This document shows, one piece after another, positions 24,715 to 33,440 of a stretch of DNA of 55,982 bases (positions within the stretch are counted from its first letter, which is position 1; each line of letters starts with the position of its first letter). The position numbers and the translations under genes were made by a program. Under the pieces are notes generated by a model. That model worked only from the letters and a program-made list of their open reading frames with translations. It was not told the origin of the DNA and did not search any database. The stretch lies in contig CAKTOX010000011.1 of assembly GCA_934590355.1 (NCBI GenBank), positions 1 through 55,982 of the forward strand. Direction: 5' to 3'. Source of the stretch: an uncultured Oscillospiraceae bacterium. Lineage in GTDB: Bacteria; Bacillota; Clostridia; Oscillospirales; Oscillospiraceae.

Positions 24715-25307
24715 GAGGCGAGCCTCTGCATTATTTCGCCCCACAGCTCGACTATGCGAAAGCGCAGCTCGTAGCCCTCGGCTTCGGTTATGAGCGCCCT
24801 GTTGTCCTGTGCCATTGAGTCGAGCACCCTTTCACGCGCCGCGGCGTCAATGCACAGCGGCGGGAACACGACGCACCACCAGTTGTGCCCCCGACCGCTG
24901 CCGAGAGTTACGCGCAGACAGTCGTAGCGTCCCGCGGGCAGCGTGAAGCCGTCGTAGCGGCGTGTGGGGAAGTATTCCGGCTCAAGCGAGACCTTGACCT
25001 CGCGCCCGCGAGCATATTGCTGCGCGGCAGCCCGTATTTCGGGCAGACGGGAGGAGATCATCCTCTGCGCCTCGGCGGAGCCCTGCGCCGCTTCGAGAGC
25101 GGGAGATAAGTATTCAAGCACCCCGTCGCGCACGCTCAGCTTGATTTCCTGCTCGAGCGCATCATCCGAGGCCGCAACGACGTGAAGCCGCACGAGACGG
25201 CTGCTTATGCCGTCCTGCCGCCCCTGAGCCCAGGCGCCCGTGCACAGAGCGAGGCACACCGCGCACAGCAGAGCAAGCTCCCATGCCTTCAGTTTTCGTT
25301 TATCCAT
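24711..25307 (-). CDS. spoIIR: Stage II sporulation protein R
   Basis: SpoIIR is made in the forespore and secreted to activate SpoIIGA, which processes pro-sigma-E in the mother cell. The 198 aa have an N-terminal signal/anchor helix and the family motifs SRLVRLHVVAASDD, PEYFPTRRYDGFTLPAGRYD and GHNWWCVVFPPLC. It marks the organism as a spore former. The ribosome site is a suboptimal AAGGCGG, 9 nt before the ATG, and lies in the 3' arm of the hairpin at 25315-25353. I found no clear sigma-F promoter, so it may depend on readthrough from ispE or on a diverged promoter. Confidence 0.95.
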   Translation of the reverse strand: MDKRKLKAWELALLCAVCLALCTGAWAQGRQDGISSRLVRLHVVAASDDALEQEIKLSVRDGVLEYLSPALEAAQGSAEAQRMISSRLPEIRAAAQQYARGREVKVSLEPEYFPTRRYDGFTLPAGRYDCLRVTLGSGRGHNWWCVVFPPLCIDAAARERVLDSMAQDNRALITEAEGYELRFRIVELWGEIMQRLAS

Positions 25308-25310
25308 AAA

Positions 25311-25353
25311 AAATGACCGCCTTTACTATGTGTTAGTCATAGTTTGGGCGGTC
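25311..25353 (-). terminator. Hairpin between ispE and spoIIR: terminator that also covers the spoIIR ribosome site
   Basis: On the minus strand the outer stem GACCGCC / GGCGGTC and the inner stem ACTATG / CATAGT stack around a short loop. The sequence then runs ATTTTTT into the spoIIR ATG. The 3' arm contains the AAGGCGG ribosome site. The structure can therefore stop ispE transcripts and, if read through, mask spoIIR translation. Confidence 0.7.
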
Positions 25354-25363
25354 TTTTTGAATT

Positions 25364-26236
25364 TTAAACCTCAAGTCGGGGGATGTTGTGCGCGATGCTG
25401 ACGCAGCGGTAGTCGCGCCTGAGCGCTTTGGCGCATTTTTCGGCGTCGGTGGGGTCTGCGAATATGCCGAAAACGGCGGAGCCCGTGCCGGTCATGACCG
25501 AGCCGAGTGCGCCCGCATCGAGCATTTGCCCCTTGATGGCGGCGATCTCGTTGTGCCTGCGGTCGGGCACGTCCTCAAAGACGTTGTACATACGCCGCGC
25601 GATGTTGGGCAGATCGCCCTTTCGGAGCAGCTCGACTATCCCCTGCGTGTCCGGGTGGCAGCGCAGCTTCACGCTGTCCAATTTTCGGAACAGCTCCGGA
25701 GTCGAAACGGAAAAATCGGGCTTGCAGATGACGAGCGTGCAGTCGGGCAGCGGGGGCAGCGGGGAGAGCACCTCGCCTCTGCCGGAGGCAAGCTGAGTTC
25801 CGCCGGCTACGCAGAACGCAACGTCCGAGCCGATCTTCGCGGCGATCTGTTCGAGCCTTTCGCAGCCGAGCGCGGTGCCGCACAGCTTGTCGAGCGCCCT
25901 GAGCACCGCGGCGGCGTCGCTTGAGCCGCCCGCCATGCCCGCGCCCACGGGGATGTGCTTTTGCATTTTTATGTGCGCGCCCATGTTTTCAATGCCCGCT
26001 TCGGCAAAGAACACGTCGGCTGCACGCACGGCAAGATTGCGCGAATCCGAGGGCACGAAGCGCAGATTGCACTCGGCACGGCTCGGCTTTTCGGGCGTGA
26101 GCGTCACGCGTATATCGTCGCAAAGCGAGACGGTCTGCATGACCATGAGCATATCGTGGTAGCCGTCGGGCCGCCGTGCGGTCACGTCAAGCGAGATATT
26201 TATTTTTGCATAGGCTTTTTCGTCAATAGTGTTCAT
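25364..26236 (-). CDS. ispE: 4-diphosphocytidyl-2-C-methyl-D-erythritol kinase
   Basis: IspE phosphorylates CDP-methylerythritol in the MEP route to isoprenoids. The 290 aa are of normal length, with Lys11 in AYAKINISLDV, YHDMLMVMQTV, the ATP loop PVGAGMAGGSSDAAAVLRAL and the GHMP C-terminal motif MTGTGSAVFGIF. The start overlaps the apgM stop by 4 nt (ATGA). spoIIR lies downstream, an order (ispE next to spoIIR) met in other Clostridia as far as I recall. Confidence 0.96.
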   Translation of the reverse strand: MNTIDEKAYAKINISLDVTARRPDGYHDMLMVMQTVSLCDDIRVTLTPEKPSRAECNLRFVPSDSRNLAVRAADVFFAEAGIENMGAHIKMQKHIPVGAGMAGGSSDAAAVLRALDKLCGTALGCERLEQIAAKIGSDVAFCVAGGTQLASGRGEVLSPLPPLPDCTLVICKPDFSVSTPELFRKLDSVKLRCHPDTQGIVELLRKGDLPNIARRMYNVFEDVPDRRHNEIAAIKGQMLDAGALGSVMTGTGSAVFGIFADPTDAEKCAKALRRDYRCVSIAHNIPRLEV

Positions 26237-27462
26237 TTTTCAAAAAGTATGGACATCAGTGCGACGCCGGAGTTAACATACGCTCCCTTTTCGCCGCTCT
26301 TTTCGGTGTAGGGCAGCCCCGCCCCGGTGTCGACGCGGCTGTCGTAGATCATAAACGGAACGGGGTCGCCGTCGTGCCCGCGAGTCGAGGTAAGGGTCTT
26401 GTGGTCGGATAAAAACAGCAGACGGTAGTCCCAAGCGCGCTGCCGCATAGCCTCGTCAAGGGGCTTGATAAGGCGCGTATCGAGCCAGCCGATGGCCTCG
26501 AGCTTGCCCTCAAGGTCGCCGTTGTGGGTGCACTCGTCGGGGGCCTCGACGTGGATGGCGGCAAAGTCGTGCTCCTCGAGAATGTCGAGCGCGGCCCGGA
26601 GCTTATTTTCATAGCTCGTGTCCTTTTCGCCGGTCGCGCCCTCGGGGCAGACGAAGCTCAGACCCGTCAGGGCGGCGATGCCGTGGCACAGGGGCACAGC
26701 GGAAACGACCGTGCCGTCGTGGCCGGTGGCGGCCTTGAAATCGGGCAGCTTCACGGCCGTGCCCTCCGCCCAGAACCACACGCCGTTTGCGGGCATTTTG
26801 CCCTGAGCGCGCAGCTTCTCGTTGAGCGGGTGATGCTCAAGGATGCGGTTTGCGGTTTTCATAAGCTCCAGCAGAGTTTCGGCGTTCGCGCAGCCCGAGG
26901 GCAGGATGGCACCGAGCTTCTCGCCGAGATGGTCGTGCGGCGGCGCGAGGCGAATGCCCTTAATGTCCGCCTGAGCCTGCACGGCAATGTGGCGGAAGGA
27001 GTGACCGAGGTTCACGCTCATGCCCGCCTTGGCTGCAAGGGGCGCAAACTCGGGATCGTTAAACAGCGCCGTGACTATTTCGTCTGAGACTTCGCCGTCT
27101 ATCGAGCCTGCCGAATGGGAGAGGATGCGCTTTTCCTCAAAGGGCATATCGCCCTCCTCATAGGTGACCATGTTGCAGCGATACGCAACATCGCCGGGGT
27201 TGAGCTTAATGCCGGTCGCGGCGGCCTCAAGCGGAGCGCGACCCGTGTAGTAGAGGTTGGGGTCGCAGCCGAAAATGGACATTATCGCCGTGTCGCTGCC
27301 TGCGGGCAGGTTGCGCGGGACGTTCAGCGCGCTGCCGACCTCGCCGCGTGCGGCAAGAGAGTCGATGAAGGGCTTTTTCGCGTATTCCAGCGGGGTCAGA
27401 CCGCCGAGAGAGGGCACGGGGTTATCCGCCATGCCGTCGCCTATAACAAGAATGTATTTCAT
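26233..27462 (-). CDS. apgM: Cofactor-independent phosphoglycerate mutase, archaeal (ApgM) type
   Basis: The 409-aa enzyme belongs to the alkaline phosphatase superfamily and is predicted to interconvert 2- and 3-phosphoglycerate. It has KYILVIGDGMADNPV, GSDTAIMSIFGCDP, THNGDLEGKLEAI, LSDHKT and GHDGDPVPFMIY, the metal-binding set of the aPGM group. Some bacterial members are annotated as putative homoserine kinases, so the substrate is not certain. AAAGGA precedes two ATGs. I prefer the second because family members begin MKY, while the first would start at 27468. A TATAAT lies at 27495-27500, but its -35 is weak. Confidence 0.9.
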   Translation of the reverse strand: MKYILVIGDGMADNPVPSLGGLTPLEYAKKPFIDSLAARGEVGSALNVPRNLPAGSDTAIMSIFGCDPNLYYTGRAPLEAAATGIKLNPGDVAYRCNMVTYEEGDMPFEEKRILSHSAGSIDGEVSDEIVTALFNDPEFAPLAAKAGMSVNLGHSFRHIAVQAQADIKGIRLAPPHDHLGEKLGAILPSGCANAETLLELMKTANRILEHHPLNEKLRAQGKMPANGVWFWAEGTAVKLPDFKAATGHDGTVVSAVPLCHGIAALTGLSFVCPEGATGEKDTSYENKLRAALDILEEHDFAAIHVEAPDECTHNGDLEGKLEAIGWLDTRLIKPLDEAMRQRAWDYRLLFLSDHKTLTSTRGHDGDPVPFMIYDSRVDTGAGLPYTEKSGEKGAYVNSGVALMSILFEK

Positions 27463-27601
27463 TATCATCAGTTCCTTTACAGTAATTATCCATCATTATA
27501 GATTATCCTTGTTGATTTGAAAAGCACAATCTTGCATTTTTCGCGCCGTTGTGAGAAAATCACTGTATTGCGTTTTGAAAAACAGCTTCGGAGGACAGGA
27601 C

Positions 27602-28516
27602 ATGAGCAGAAAAGTGCGCAAGAGCGATGTTAATAAATTTGCCCGCTTTGCGAAGAAAAATCCGCTGGCGGCGCTTGTCGTCGTCGTTATATTGGCGGCG
27701 GTGCTCGTATGGCAGGGCGTTTCGGGCGGCGGCGATACGCCCGCACCGACGGTCACGGCGCCCATGGACGGGCTGTACGTGCATTACATCGACGTCGGTC
27801 AGGGCGATGCCGAGCTCGTGTGCTCAAACGGTGAATATATGCTCGTTGACGGCGGAGAGCCCTCGGCGGCGGACACGCTGACGGATTATCTAAGCGCCCT
27901 CGGCGTCACAAGGCTCAGCTACGTTATCTGCACACACGGTCACGCGGACCACTGCGGCGGACTCGGCGCCGTCGTTGAGAGCTTCGAGGTCGATGAGGTG
28001 TTTATATCGCCCTACGGCAGCGACGCCGCGGCGTATGCGGAATTTCTCGACGCCGTTCAGGACGCGGGGCTCGATGCCGAAGCTCCCGACATGGGCGTTA
28101 AATACCGCCTCGGCGAGGCGCAGTTTGAATTTCTGGGGCCCGTGGAGGATCACAAAAACGTCAATGACGACAGCCTGGTGCTGCGCCTTGTGTACGGCGA
28201 CACGAGCTTTCTGTTCACGGGCGACATGACGGAGAAGGCGGAAAAGGAGCTCATAGACGACGGCGTGAGCGTGCGCTGCGACGTGCTCAAGGTCGGGCAC
28301 CACGGCTCGTCCGGCTCGAGCTGCTATCGGTTTCTCTATGAGGCGCAGCCGAAGATAGCCGTAATATCCTGCGCGGACGGCAACAAATACGGTCATCCGC
28401 ACGAGGAGACCCTTTCGCGCCTGCGTGACGCGGACGTGACGGTTTACAGGACGGACGTTGACGGCAGCGTTGTTATTTTCAGCGACGGCATGAGCGTCGA
28501 AAGGAGGGCAGCGTGA
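27602..28516 (+). CDS. Membrane-anchored MBL-fold hydrolase (ComEC C-terminal type)
   Basis: The 304-aa product has a Lys-rich N-terminus, one transmembrane helix (about 20-38) and an extracellular metallo-beta-lactamase domain with the metal motif THGHADH (His112, His114, Asp116, His117) and GHHGSSGSS. It resembles the stand-alone ComEC/Rec2 hydrolase domain, which may be a nuclease. The substrate here is unproven. I chose the internal ATG because GGAGGA lies 8 nt upstream. It overlaps the EamA gene by 4 nt (GTGA). Confidence 0.9.
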   Translation: MSRKVRKSDVNKFARFAKKNPLAALVVVVILAAVLVWQGVSGGGDTPAPTVTAPMDGLYVHYIDVGQGDAELVCSNGEYMLVDGGEPSAADTLTDYLSALGVTRLSYVICTHGHADHCGGLGAVVESFEVDEVFISPYGSDAAAYAEFLDAVQDAGLDAEAPDMGVKYRLGEAQFEFLGPVEDHKNVNDDSLVLRLVYGDTSFLFTGDMTEKAEKELIDDGVSVRCDVLKVGHHGSSGSSCYRFLYEAQPKIAVISCADGNKYGHPHEETLSRLRDADVTVYRTDVDGSVVIFSDGMSVERRAA

Positions 28517-29415
28517 AAAACGAAAACTATCCCAAGGCGATGTTCTGCGCCGTCGGAGCGCAGGTGTTCTGGGGACTGAGCTTCCTCGCCTCGGCGATCG
28601 GGCAGGAAAGCGCGTCGCCGCTCGTTTTGATGAGCTACCGCTTTGACATTGCGCTCGTGCTGCTCACGCTGCCGATAATCTTCGGAAAGCAGCGCCTCAG
28701 GCTGCGCGGGAAAAACATCGCGCCGCTGCTGCTTCTGGGCATGGCCGAGCCTTGCATTTACTTCATCGGCGAGCAGTACGGCATAAAATACTCAAACTCC
28801 GCCTTTGCGGGAATCATGGTCGCGGTCATCCCGATAGTCTCGCTTATACTGGCGGCGGTGTTTCTGAAGCAGCGCTCGAGCAGGGCACAGTGGCTCTTCA
28901 GTGCCCTGTCCATCGCGGGCATCATCGTCATCACCCTCAGCGAAAACAGCGGCGGCACCGTGACCTTCAAGGGCTTTGCGCTGCTTCTGCTCTGCGTCAT
29001 AACCGGCTCTGCCTACAGCGTCATGAGCAGCGGCGTTTCCGATAAATTCAGCGTTTTCGAGCGCACCTACGTCATGCAGATCATGGGCGCGGTGTTCTTC
29101 ACGAGCCTTGCGCTTATAGAAAACCACGGCAGCTTCGCCGCAATTACAGCGCCCGCAGCCAATGCGCGGTATCTGACGGCGGCACTGTTTTTGGCGGCCG
29201 GCCCCTCCGTCATGGGCTACACGATGTTTAACTATGCGCTGTCGAATGCGCCCGTCGCAAACGTCATCATTTTTCAAAATCTTGCGACCGTTATTTCCGT
29301 GCTCGCGGGCATATTCGTTCTCGGCGAGCACCTGACGACGCTCTCGCTCGTGTCCATGCTCGCGGTGCTGCTCGGCATATGGGGCGTGCAGAAATTCCCT
29401 CCGCGTGAATTGTGA
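28513..29415 (+). CDS. EamA/DMT-family transporter
   Basis: The 300-aa protein has about ten helices in two EamA repeats. The first repeat has FWGLSFLASAIG and the second SVLAGIFVLGEHLTTLSLVS, a typical end of DMT exporters. Substrates in this family are diverse (amino acids, metabolites) and cannot be assigned. The start is GTG, overlapping the previous stop by 4 nt, with AAGGAGGG upstream. The operon ends here, and the terminator at 29479-29519 faces the other strand. Confidence 0.9.
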   Translation: MKNENYPKAMFCAVGAQVFWGLSFLASAIGQESASPLVLMSYRFDIALVLLTLPIIFGKQRLRLRGKNIAPLLLLGMAEPCIYFIGEQYGIKYSNSAFAGIMVAVIPIVSLILAAVFLKQRSSRAQWLFSALSIAGIIVITLSENSGGTVTFKGFALLLLCVITGSAYSVMSSGVSDKFSVFERTYVMQIMGAVFFTSLALIENHGSFAAITAPAANARYLTAALFLAAGPSVMGYTMFNYALSNAPVANVIIFQNLATVISVLAGIFVLGEHLTTLSLVSMLAVLLGIWGVQKFPPREL

Positions 29416-29478
29416 TTTAAAATTAAAAATGAAAAAGCAGAGTCCCACTGAACTGCCCCGGTAAAACCGGACAACAGA

Positions 29479-29519
29479 CAAAAAGCCCCCTGATGTAGGA
29501 TAATAACTACGTCAGGGGG
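29479..29519 (-). terminator. Intrinsic terminator of citrate synthase
   Basis: A 13-bp stem with one G-T wobble (CCCCCTGACGTAG / CTACATCAGGGGG on the minus strand) is followed by CTTTTT. It lies about 50 nt after the gltA stop. Confidence 0.9.
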
Positions 29520-29570
29520 TAATTGCATGTCAGGAAGAAAAGGAAAACAATTGCCTTTTGCGTTCGGAGC

Positions 29571-30956
29571 TTATATTTTGTCCAGATGCAGATGCTCACG
29601 GCGCTCGTTCATGGGAATGTACGCCTCGTGCGTCGTAACGGCGCGGTAGGCGGGGCGGATGATGCGGCGGCAGGTGACCGCCTCTTCGATACGGTTTGCG
29701 CACCAGCCTGCTATGCGCGCGGACGCAAACAGCGGCGTGAACACGGCCTCGGGTATGCCGAGCATGGCGTAGACGAGCCCCGAGTACATATCGACGTTTG
29801 CGCACATCGGCGTGTCGCTCTGTCGCCTTTCCATCACGAGCGGAAGCCCCAGCTCCTCGACCTTTTGCAGCAGCGCAAAATCGTCGGAGTAGCCCTTGAG
29901 CTCCGCAAGGTGGCTCGCGTATTTTTTCAGCAGCACCGCGCGCGGGTCGGACATGGTGTAGACCGCGTGACCGAGACCGTAGATCTTGCCCGAGCGGTCG
30001 CCCGCCTCGCCGTCGAGCAGCTTCACGAGATAGTCCTTTATCGAGCCGTCGTCCTTGGGATCGACGTTTTCCTTTATGTACCTGAACATTTCCATGACCT
30101 TGACGTTCGCGCCGCCGTGCAGAGGCCCCTTGAGCGAGCCCACCGCGCCGGCAATGGCGCTGTAGGTGTCCGTTCCGCTCGACGCCATCGCGCGGCAGAC
30201 GAAGGTGGAGTTGTTGCCGCCGCCGTGCTCGGCGTGCACCATGAGCATCATGTCCAGAAGGTGCGCCTCCTCCTCGGTGTAGCTCTTGTCCGGTCGTATC
30301 ATGCGCAGGAAATTCTCCGCCGTGGACAGCTCCGGCTCGGGGAAGTGGATGTGCAGCGAGTCGCCGTTAAAATAGTGGCGCTGCATGGCGTAGGCGTTTG
30401 CGACTATCGCGGGGAAATAGCCGATGAGCTTGACCGATTGCAGGAGCATATTCTCAAGGGAGTTGTTGTCCGGATCGGGGTCGTAGGAGTACAGGCTCAG
30501 GACGCTCCGCGCAAGCTCGTTCATTATGTTGTGGCTCGGATGGCGCATTATCATGCCCTCCGTGAAGCCCTCGGGGAGCTTTCGCGCCTGATTCATTATC
30601 TTGTCGAAATACGCAAGCTCGCCCTTCGAGGGCAGGTAGCCCATGAGCAGGAGATACGCGACCTCCTCAAAGCCGAAGGTGCCCGCCTTGCGGTGAGCCT
30701 CGACGATATCCGTCAGCTCGATGCCGCGGTAGTAGAGCCTGCCCTCGGCGGGAACGCGCTGTCCGTCCTGCATGAGATAGCCCTGGACGCTGCCGACCTT
30801 CGACACCCCCGCCAGCACGCCCGTGCCGTCGGAGTTTCGCAGTCCGAGCTTGATGTCGCCCCGGTAGTGCTCGGGGCTGATGGCGTACTGCTCCTGTACG
30901 CTGCGTATAAGAGGATTTGTGAATTCCTTTAAGATCGCCGAATCTTTTTCCATCAT
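29571..30956 (-). CDS. gltA: Citrate synthase
   Basis: The enzyme condenses acetyl-CoA and oxaloacetate to citrate. The 461 aa contain the catalytic regions GPLHGGANVKVMEM and GLGHAVYTMSDPRA plus the C-terminal NVDMYSGLVYAMLGIP. MVHAEHGGGNNSTFVCRAMA is the conserved middle motif. Two ATGs follow AGGGAG closely. I use the first (30956), and 30953 is equally possible. The gene is divergent from the aconitase gene, with the promoters facing apart across about 240 bp. It probably supplies carbon for glutamate rather than a full TCA cycle (inference). Confidence 0.95.
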   Translation of the reverse strand: MMEKDSAILKEFTNPLIRSVQEQYAISPEHYRGDIKLGLRNSDGTGVLAGVSKVGSVQGYLMQDGQRVPAEGRLYYRGIELTDIVEAHRKAGTFGFEEVAYLLLMGYLPSKGELAYFDKIMNQARKLPEGFTEGMIMRHPSHNIMNELARSVLSLYSYDPDPDNNSLENMLLQSVKLIGYFPAIVANAYAMQRHYFNGDSLHIHFPEPELSTAENFLRMIRPDKSYTEEEAHLLDMMLMVHAEHGGGNNSTFVCRAMASSGTDTYSAIAGAVGSLKGPLHGGANVKVMEMFRYIKENVDPKDDGSIKDYLVKLLDGEAGDRSGKIYGLGHAVYTMSDPRAVLLKKYASHLAELKGYSDDFALLQKVEELGLPLVMERRQSDTPMCANVDMYSGLVYAMLGIPEAVFTPLFASARIAGWCANRIEEAVTCRRIIRPAYRAVTTHEAYIPMNERREHLHLDKI

Positions 30957-30993
30957 GTGCTCTCCCTTCATGCTGTGTTGAATTTCTGAGTAG

Positions 30994-31022
30994 ATTATAC
31001 GGCCTTGTCAACAAATTTGCAA
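30994..31022 (-). promoter_or_regulatory. Promoter of gltA
   Basis: On the minus strand TTGCAA, a 17-nt spacer and TATAAT lie about 40 nt upstream of the start. The -35 hexamer is also that of the divergent aconitase promoter. Confidence 0.7.
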
Positions 31023-31125
31023 GTGATAAATTTATAACTTTCAGAAATACGCGAATATTAGCGTAAATTAGCATTATTGTAACGATAATTTGCAAGTTTA
31101 TTCTTGCGCGCCTTGCATTTTGCTC

Positions 31126-31153
31126 TTGCAATTTTGCGCAGGAGTGCTATACT
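31126..31153 (+). promoter_or_regulatory. Promoter of the aconitase-isocitrate dehydrogenase operon
   Basis: TTGCAA, a 16-nt spacer and TATACT lie about 47 nt upstream of the start. Three more TTGC-containing boxes lie just upstream (TTGCAA 31090-31095, CTTGCG 31103-31108, CTTGCA 31112-31117), which may be regulator sites. Confidence 0.65.
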
Positions 31154-31199
31154 TAAAGCATCGGATAAACCGAAGAGCTTGTTATAAAGAGGTGCAGGT

Positions 31200-33440
31200 A
31201 TGATAAAGCTGAACGACTGCGGCGCGCTTTGGAGCGGCGGCGAGGTTATAACGGACGCGGTCTGCCCGGAGGGCGGACGGAACAAGACAATGACGGCACA
31301 GATACTCCGAGCGCACAGCACCGAGCGTGCCGACGGACTTCTGCATATTAAATTTGACAGTCTCATTTCCCATGACATCACCTATGTCGGCGTCATTCAG
31401 ACGGCTCGCGCGAGCGGACTTGAGCGCTTTCCCGTGCCCTATGTGCTCACGAACTGCCACAACAGTCTGTGCGCCGTGGGCGGCACGATAAATGCCGACG
31501 ATCACGCCTTCGGGCTCTCGGCGGCGGTCAAGTACGGCGGCGACTACGTTCCGGCAAATCAGGCGGTAATTCACCAGTACGCCCGCGAGATGCTCGCCGG
31601 CTGCGGGAAAATGATCCTCGGCTCGGACAGCCACACGCGCTACGGCGCGCTGGGCACGCTCGGCGTTGGCGAGGGCGGCGGCGAGATCGTAAAGCAGCTT
31701 CTTAAATGCACCTATGACATCGCTCCGCCGAGCGTCATCCTTGTTCACGTTAAGGGAGCGCCGCGCCACGGCGTGGGCCCGCACGACGTTGCAATCGCGC
31801 TGTGCGGCGCGGTGTACAAAAACGGCTTTGCGAAAAACAAGGTGCTGGAATTCGTCGGCGAGGGCATCAAAAGCCTCGGCATGGACTACCGCATCGGCAT
31901 AGACGTCATGACGACGGAGACCGCGTGCCTGAGCTCTGTTTGGGAGACTGACGAGGCGGTGCGCGAGTATCTTGCCGTTCACGGCCGCGTGGGGGATTAT
32001 GCTCCGATGCACCCGCAAAGCGGCGCGTATTACGACGGCGTGATAGAGCTTGATCTTTCGAAGATCGAGCCCATGGCGGCGCTGCCGTTTCACCCGTCCG
32101 AGGCGGTCACGCTGCGCGAGCTCATCGAAAACCCGGGCGACGTTCTGCGCGAGACGGAAAAGCGCGCCGAGGCTCAGTTCGGCGGCAAGGTGCGCCTGCA
32201 TCTGACCGACAAGGTCAAAAACGGCAGGCTCTACGTTGAGCAGGGCGTCATAGCCGGCTGCGCGGGCGGCCTGTACGATAACATCGCGGCGGCGGCGAGC
32301 ATACTTCGCGGCAGCGATATCGGCAGCGGAGACTTTGACTTTTCCGTATACCCGCCCTCCGTGCCGGTCGAGCTTGAGCTTGTCGAAAACGGAGTGTCGG
32401 CGCAGCTTCTGCGCGCGGGCGCTGTGTGCAAGCCCTGCTTCTGCGGCCCATGCTTCGGCGCGGGCGACGTTCCGGCAAACGACACGCTTTCAATACGCCA
32501 CACGACGCGAAACTTCCCCAACCGCGAGGGCTCAAAGCCCGGCGACGGACAGCTTGCGGGCGTCATTCTCATGGACGCGCGCTCCATTGCGGCAACCGCG
32601 AAAAACCACGGCTGCCTTACCTCGGCGGCGGACGTCGATTACGATGACGCACCCTCTCCCGAGCGCCGCTTTGACGCGGGCGTTTACGATAAGCGCGTCT
32701 ACCGCGGCCGGGGCAGACCGCAGCCGGAGGCGGAGCTCAAATACGGCCCCAATATCGCGCAGTGGCCCGAAATACCGGAGCTTTCGGAGCATCTGCTGCT
32801 GAAAATATGTTCGGTGCTGCGCGATGAGGTGACGACGACGGACGAGCTCATTCCCTCGGGCGAGACCTCGTCCTACCGCTCCAATCCCATGAAGCTTGCC
32901 GAGTTTACGCTCTCGCGCCGCGACCCGGGCTATGTTTCCCGCGCAAAGGAGACGGCGCTTCTCGGGAAAAAGCACGATTCGGGCGAAAACCCCGACGAAA
33001 TAAGGGCGCTGGGGCTTTCGGAAAACGAGCTGCGCAAAACGCACATCGGCTCCGTTATCTTCGCAAACAAGCCCGGCGACGGCTCTGCGCGCGAGCAGGC
33101 GGCATCGTGCCAGCGCGTTCTCGGCGGCAGCGCGAATATCTGCTATGAGTATGCGACGAAGCGCTATCGCTCGAACTGCGTCAACTGGGGGCTGATCCCG
33201 TTTACGCTCGCATCGGGCGAGAGCTTTGACGGCGAGTGCGGAGATTATATTTTCGTCCCCGACGTGCGCGAAAGGATCATGCGCGGCGACGAGGAATTTC
33301 CCGCGCTGCTGCTGCGCGGCGGCGAAAAAAAGCCCCTCGCGCTGGAGCTTAAAAACACAAGCGCCGAGGAGCGCGAGCTGCTGCTGTGCGGCTGTCTTAT
33401 AAACCACTACGCGAAGGAGGGCGCTGCGAAAAATGGATAA
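31200..33440 (+). CDS. Aconitase-family hydratase
   Basis: The 746-aa protein is a [4Fe-4S] hydro-lyase of the aconitase family. Its context makes it the citrate-isocitrate isomerase. Ligand-type cysteines occur in NCHNSLCAVGG, VIAGCAGG and CKPCFCGPC. GSDSHTRYGALGTLGVGEGG is a conserved active-site stretch, and a swivel domain lies at the C-terminus. It is shorter than E. coli AcnA and resembles the divergent hydratase group of gut Clostridia. GAGGTG precedes the ATG. It overlaps the isocitrate dehydrogenase gene by 8 nt. Confidence 0.9.
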   Translation: MIKLNDCGALWSGGEVITDAVCPEGGRNKTMTAQILRAHSTERADGLLHIKFDSLISHDITYVGVIQTARASGLERFPVPYVLTNCHNSLCAVGGTINADDHAFGLSAAVKYGGDYVPANQAVIHQYAREMLAGCGKMILGSDSHTRYGALGTLGVGEGGGEIVKQLLKCTYDIAPPSVILVHVKGAPRHGVGPHDVAIALCGAVYKNGFAKNKVLEFVGEGIKSLGMDYRIGIDVMTTETACLSSVWETDEAVREYLAVHGRVGDYAPMHPQSGAYYDGVIELDLSKIEPMAALPFHPSEAVTLRELIENPGDVLRETEKRAEAQFGGKVRLHLTDKVKNGRLYVEQGVIAGCAGGLYDNIAAAASILRGSDIGSGDFDFSVYPPSVPVELELVENGVSAQLLRAGAVCKPCFCGPCFGAGDVPANDTLSIRHTTRNFPNREGSKPGDGQLAGVILMDARSIAATAKNHGCLTSAADVDYDDAPSPERRFDAGVYDKRVYRGRGRPQPEAELKYGPNIAQWPEIPELSEHLLLKICSVLRDEVTTTDELIPSGETSSYRSNPMKLAEFTLSRRDPGYVSRAKETALLGKKHDSGENPDEIRALGLSENELRKTHIGSVIFANKPGDGSAREQAASCQRVLGGSANICYEYATKRYRSNCVNWGLIPFTLASGESFDGECGDYIFVPDVRERIMRGDEEFPALLLRGGEKKPLALELKNTSAEERELLLCGCLINHYAKEGAAKNG

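Noticed and set aside
29430..29478. ACTGAACTGCCCCGG...CCGGACAA near the end of the EamA gene looked like a worn insertion-sequence end
   Set aside because: Only one short segment is present, with no partner end, target duplication or transposase remnant.
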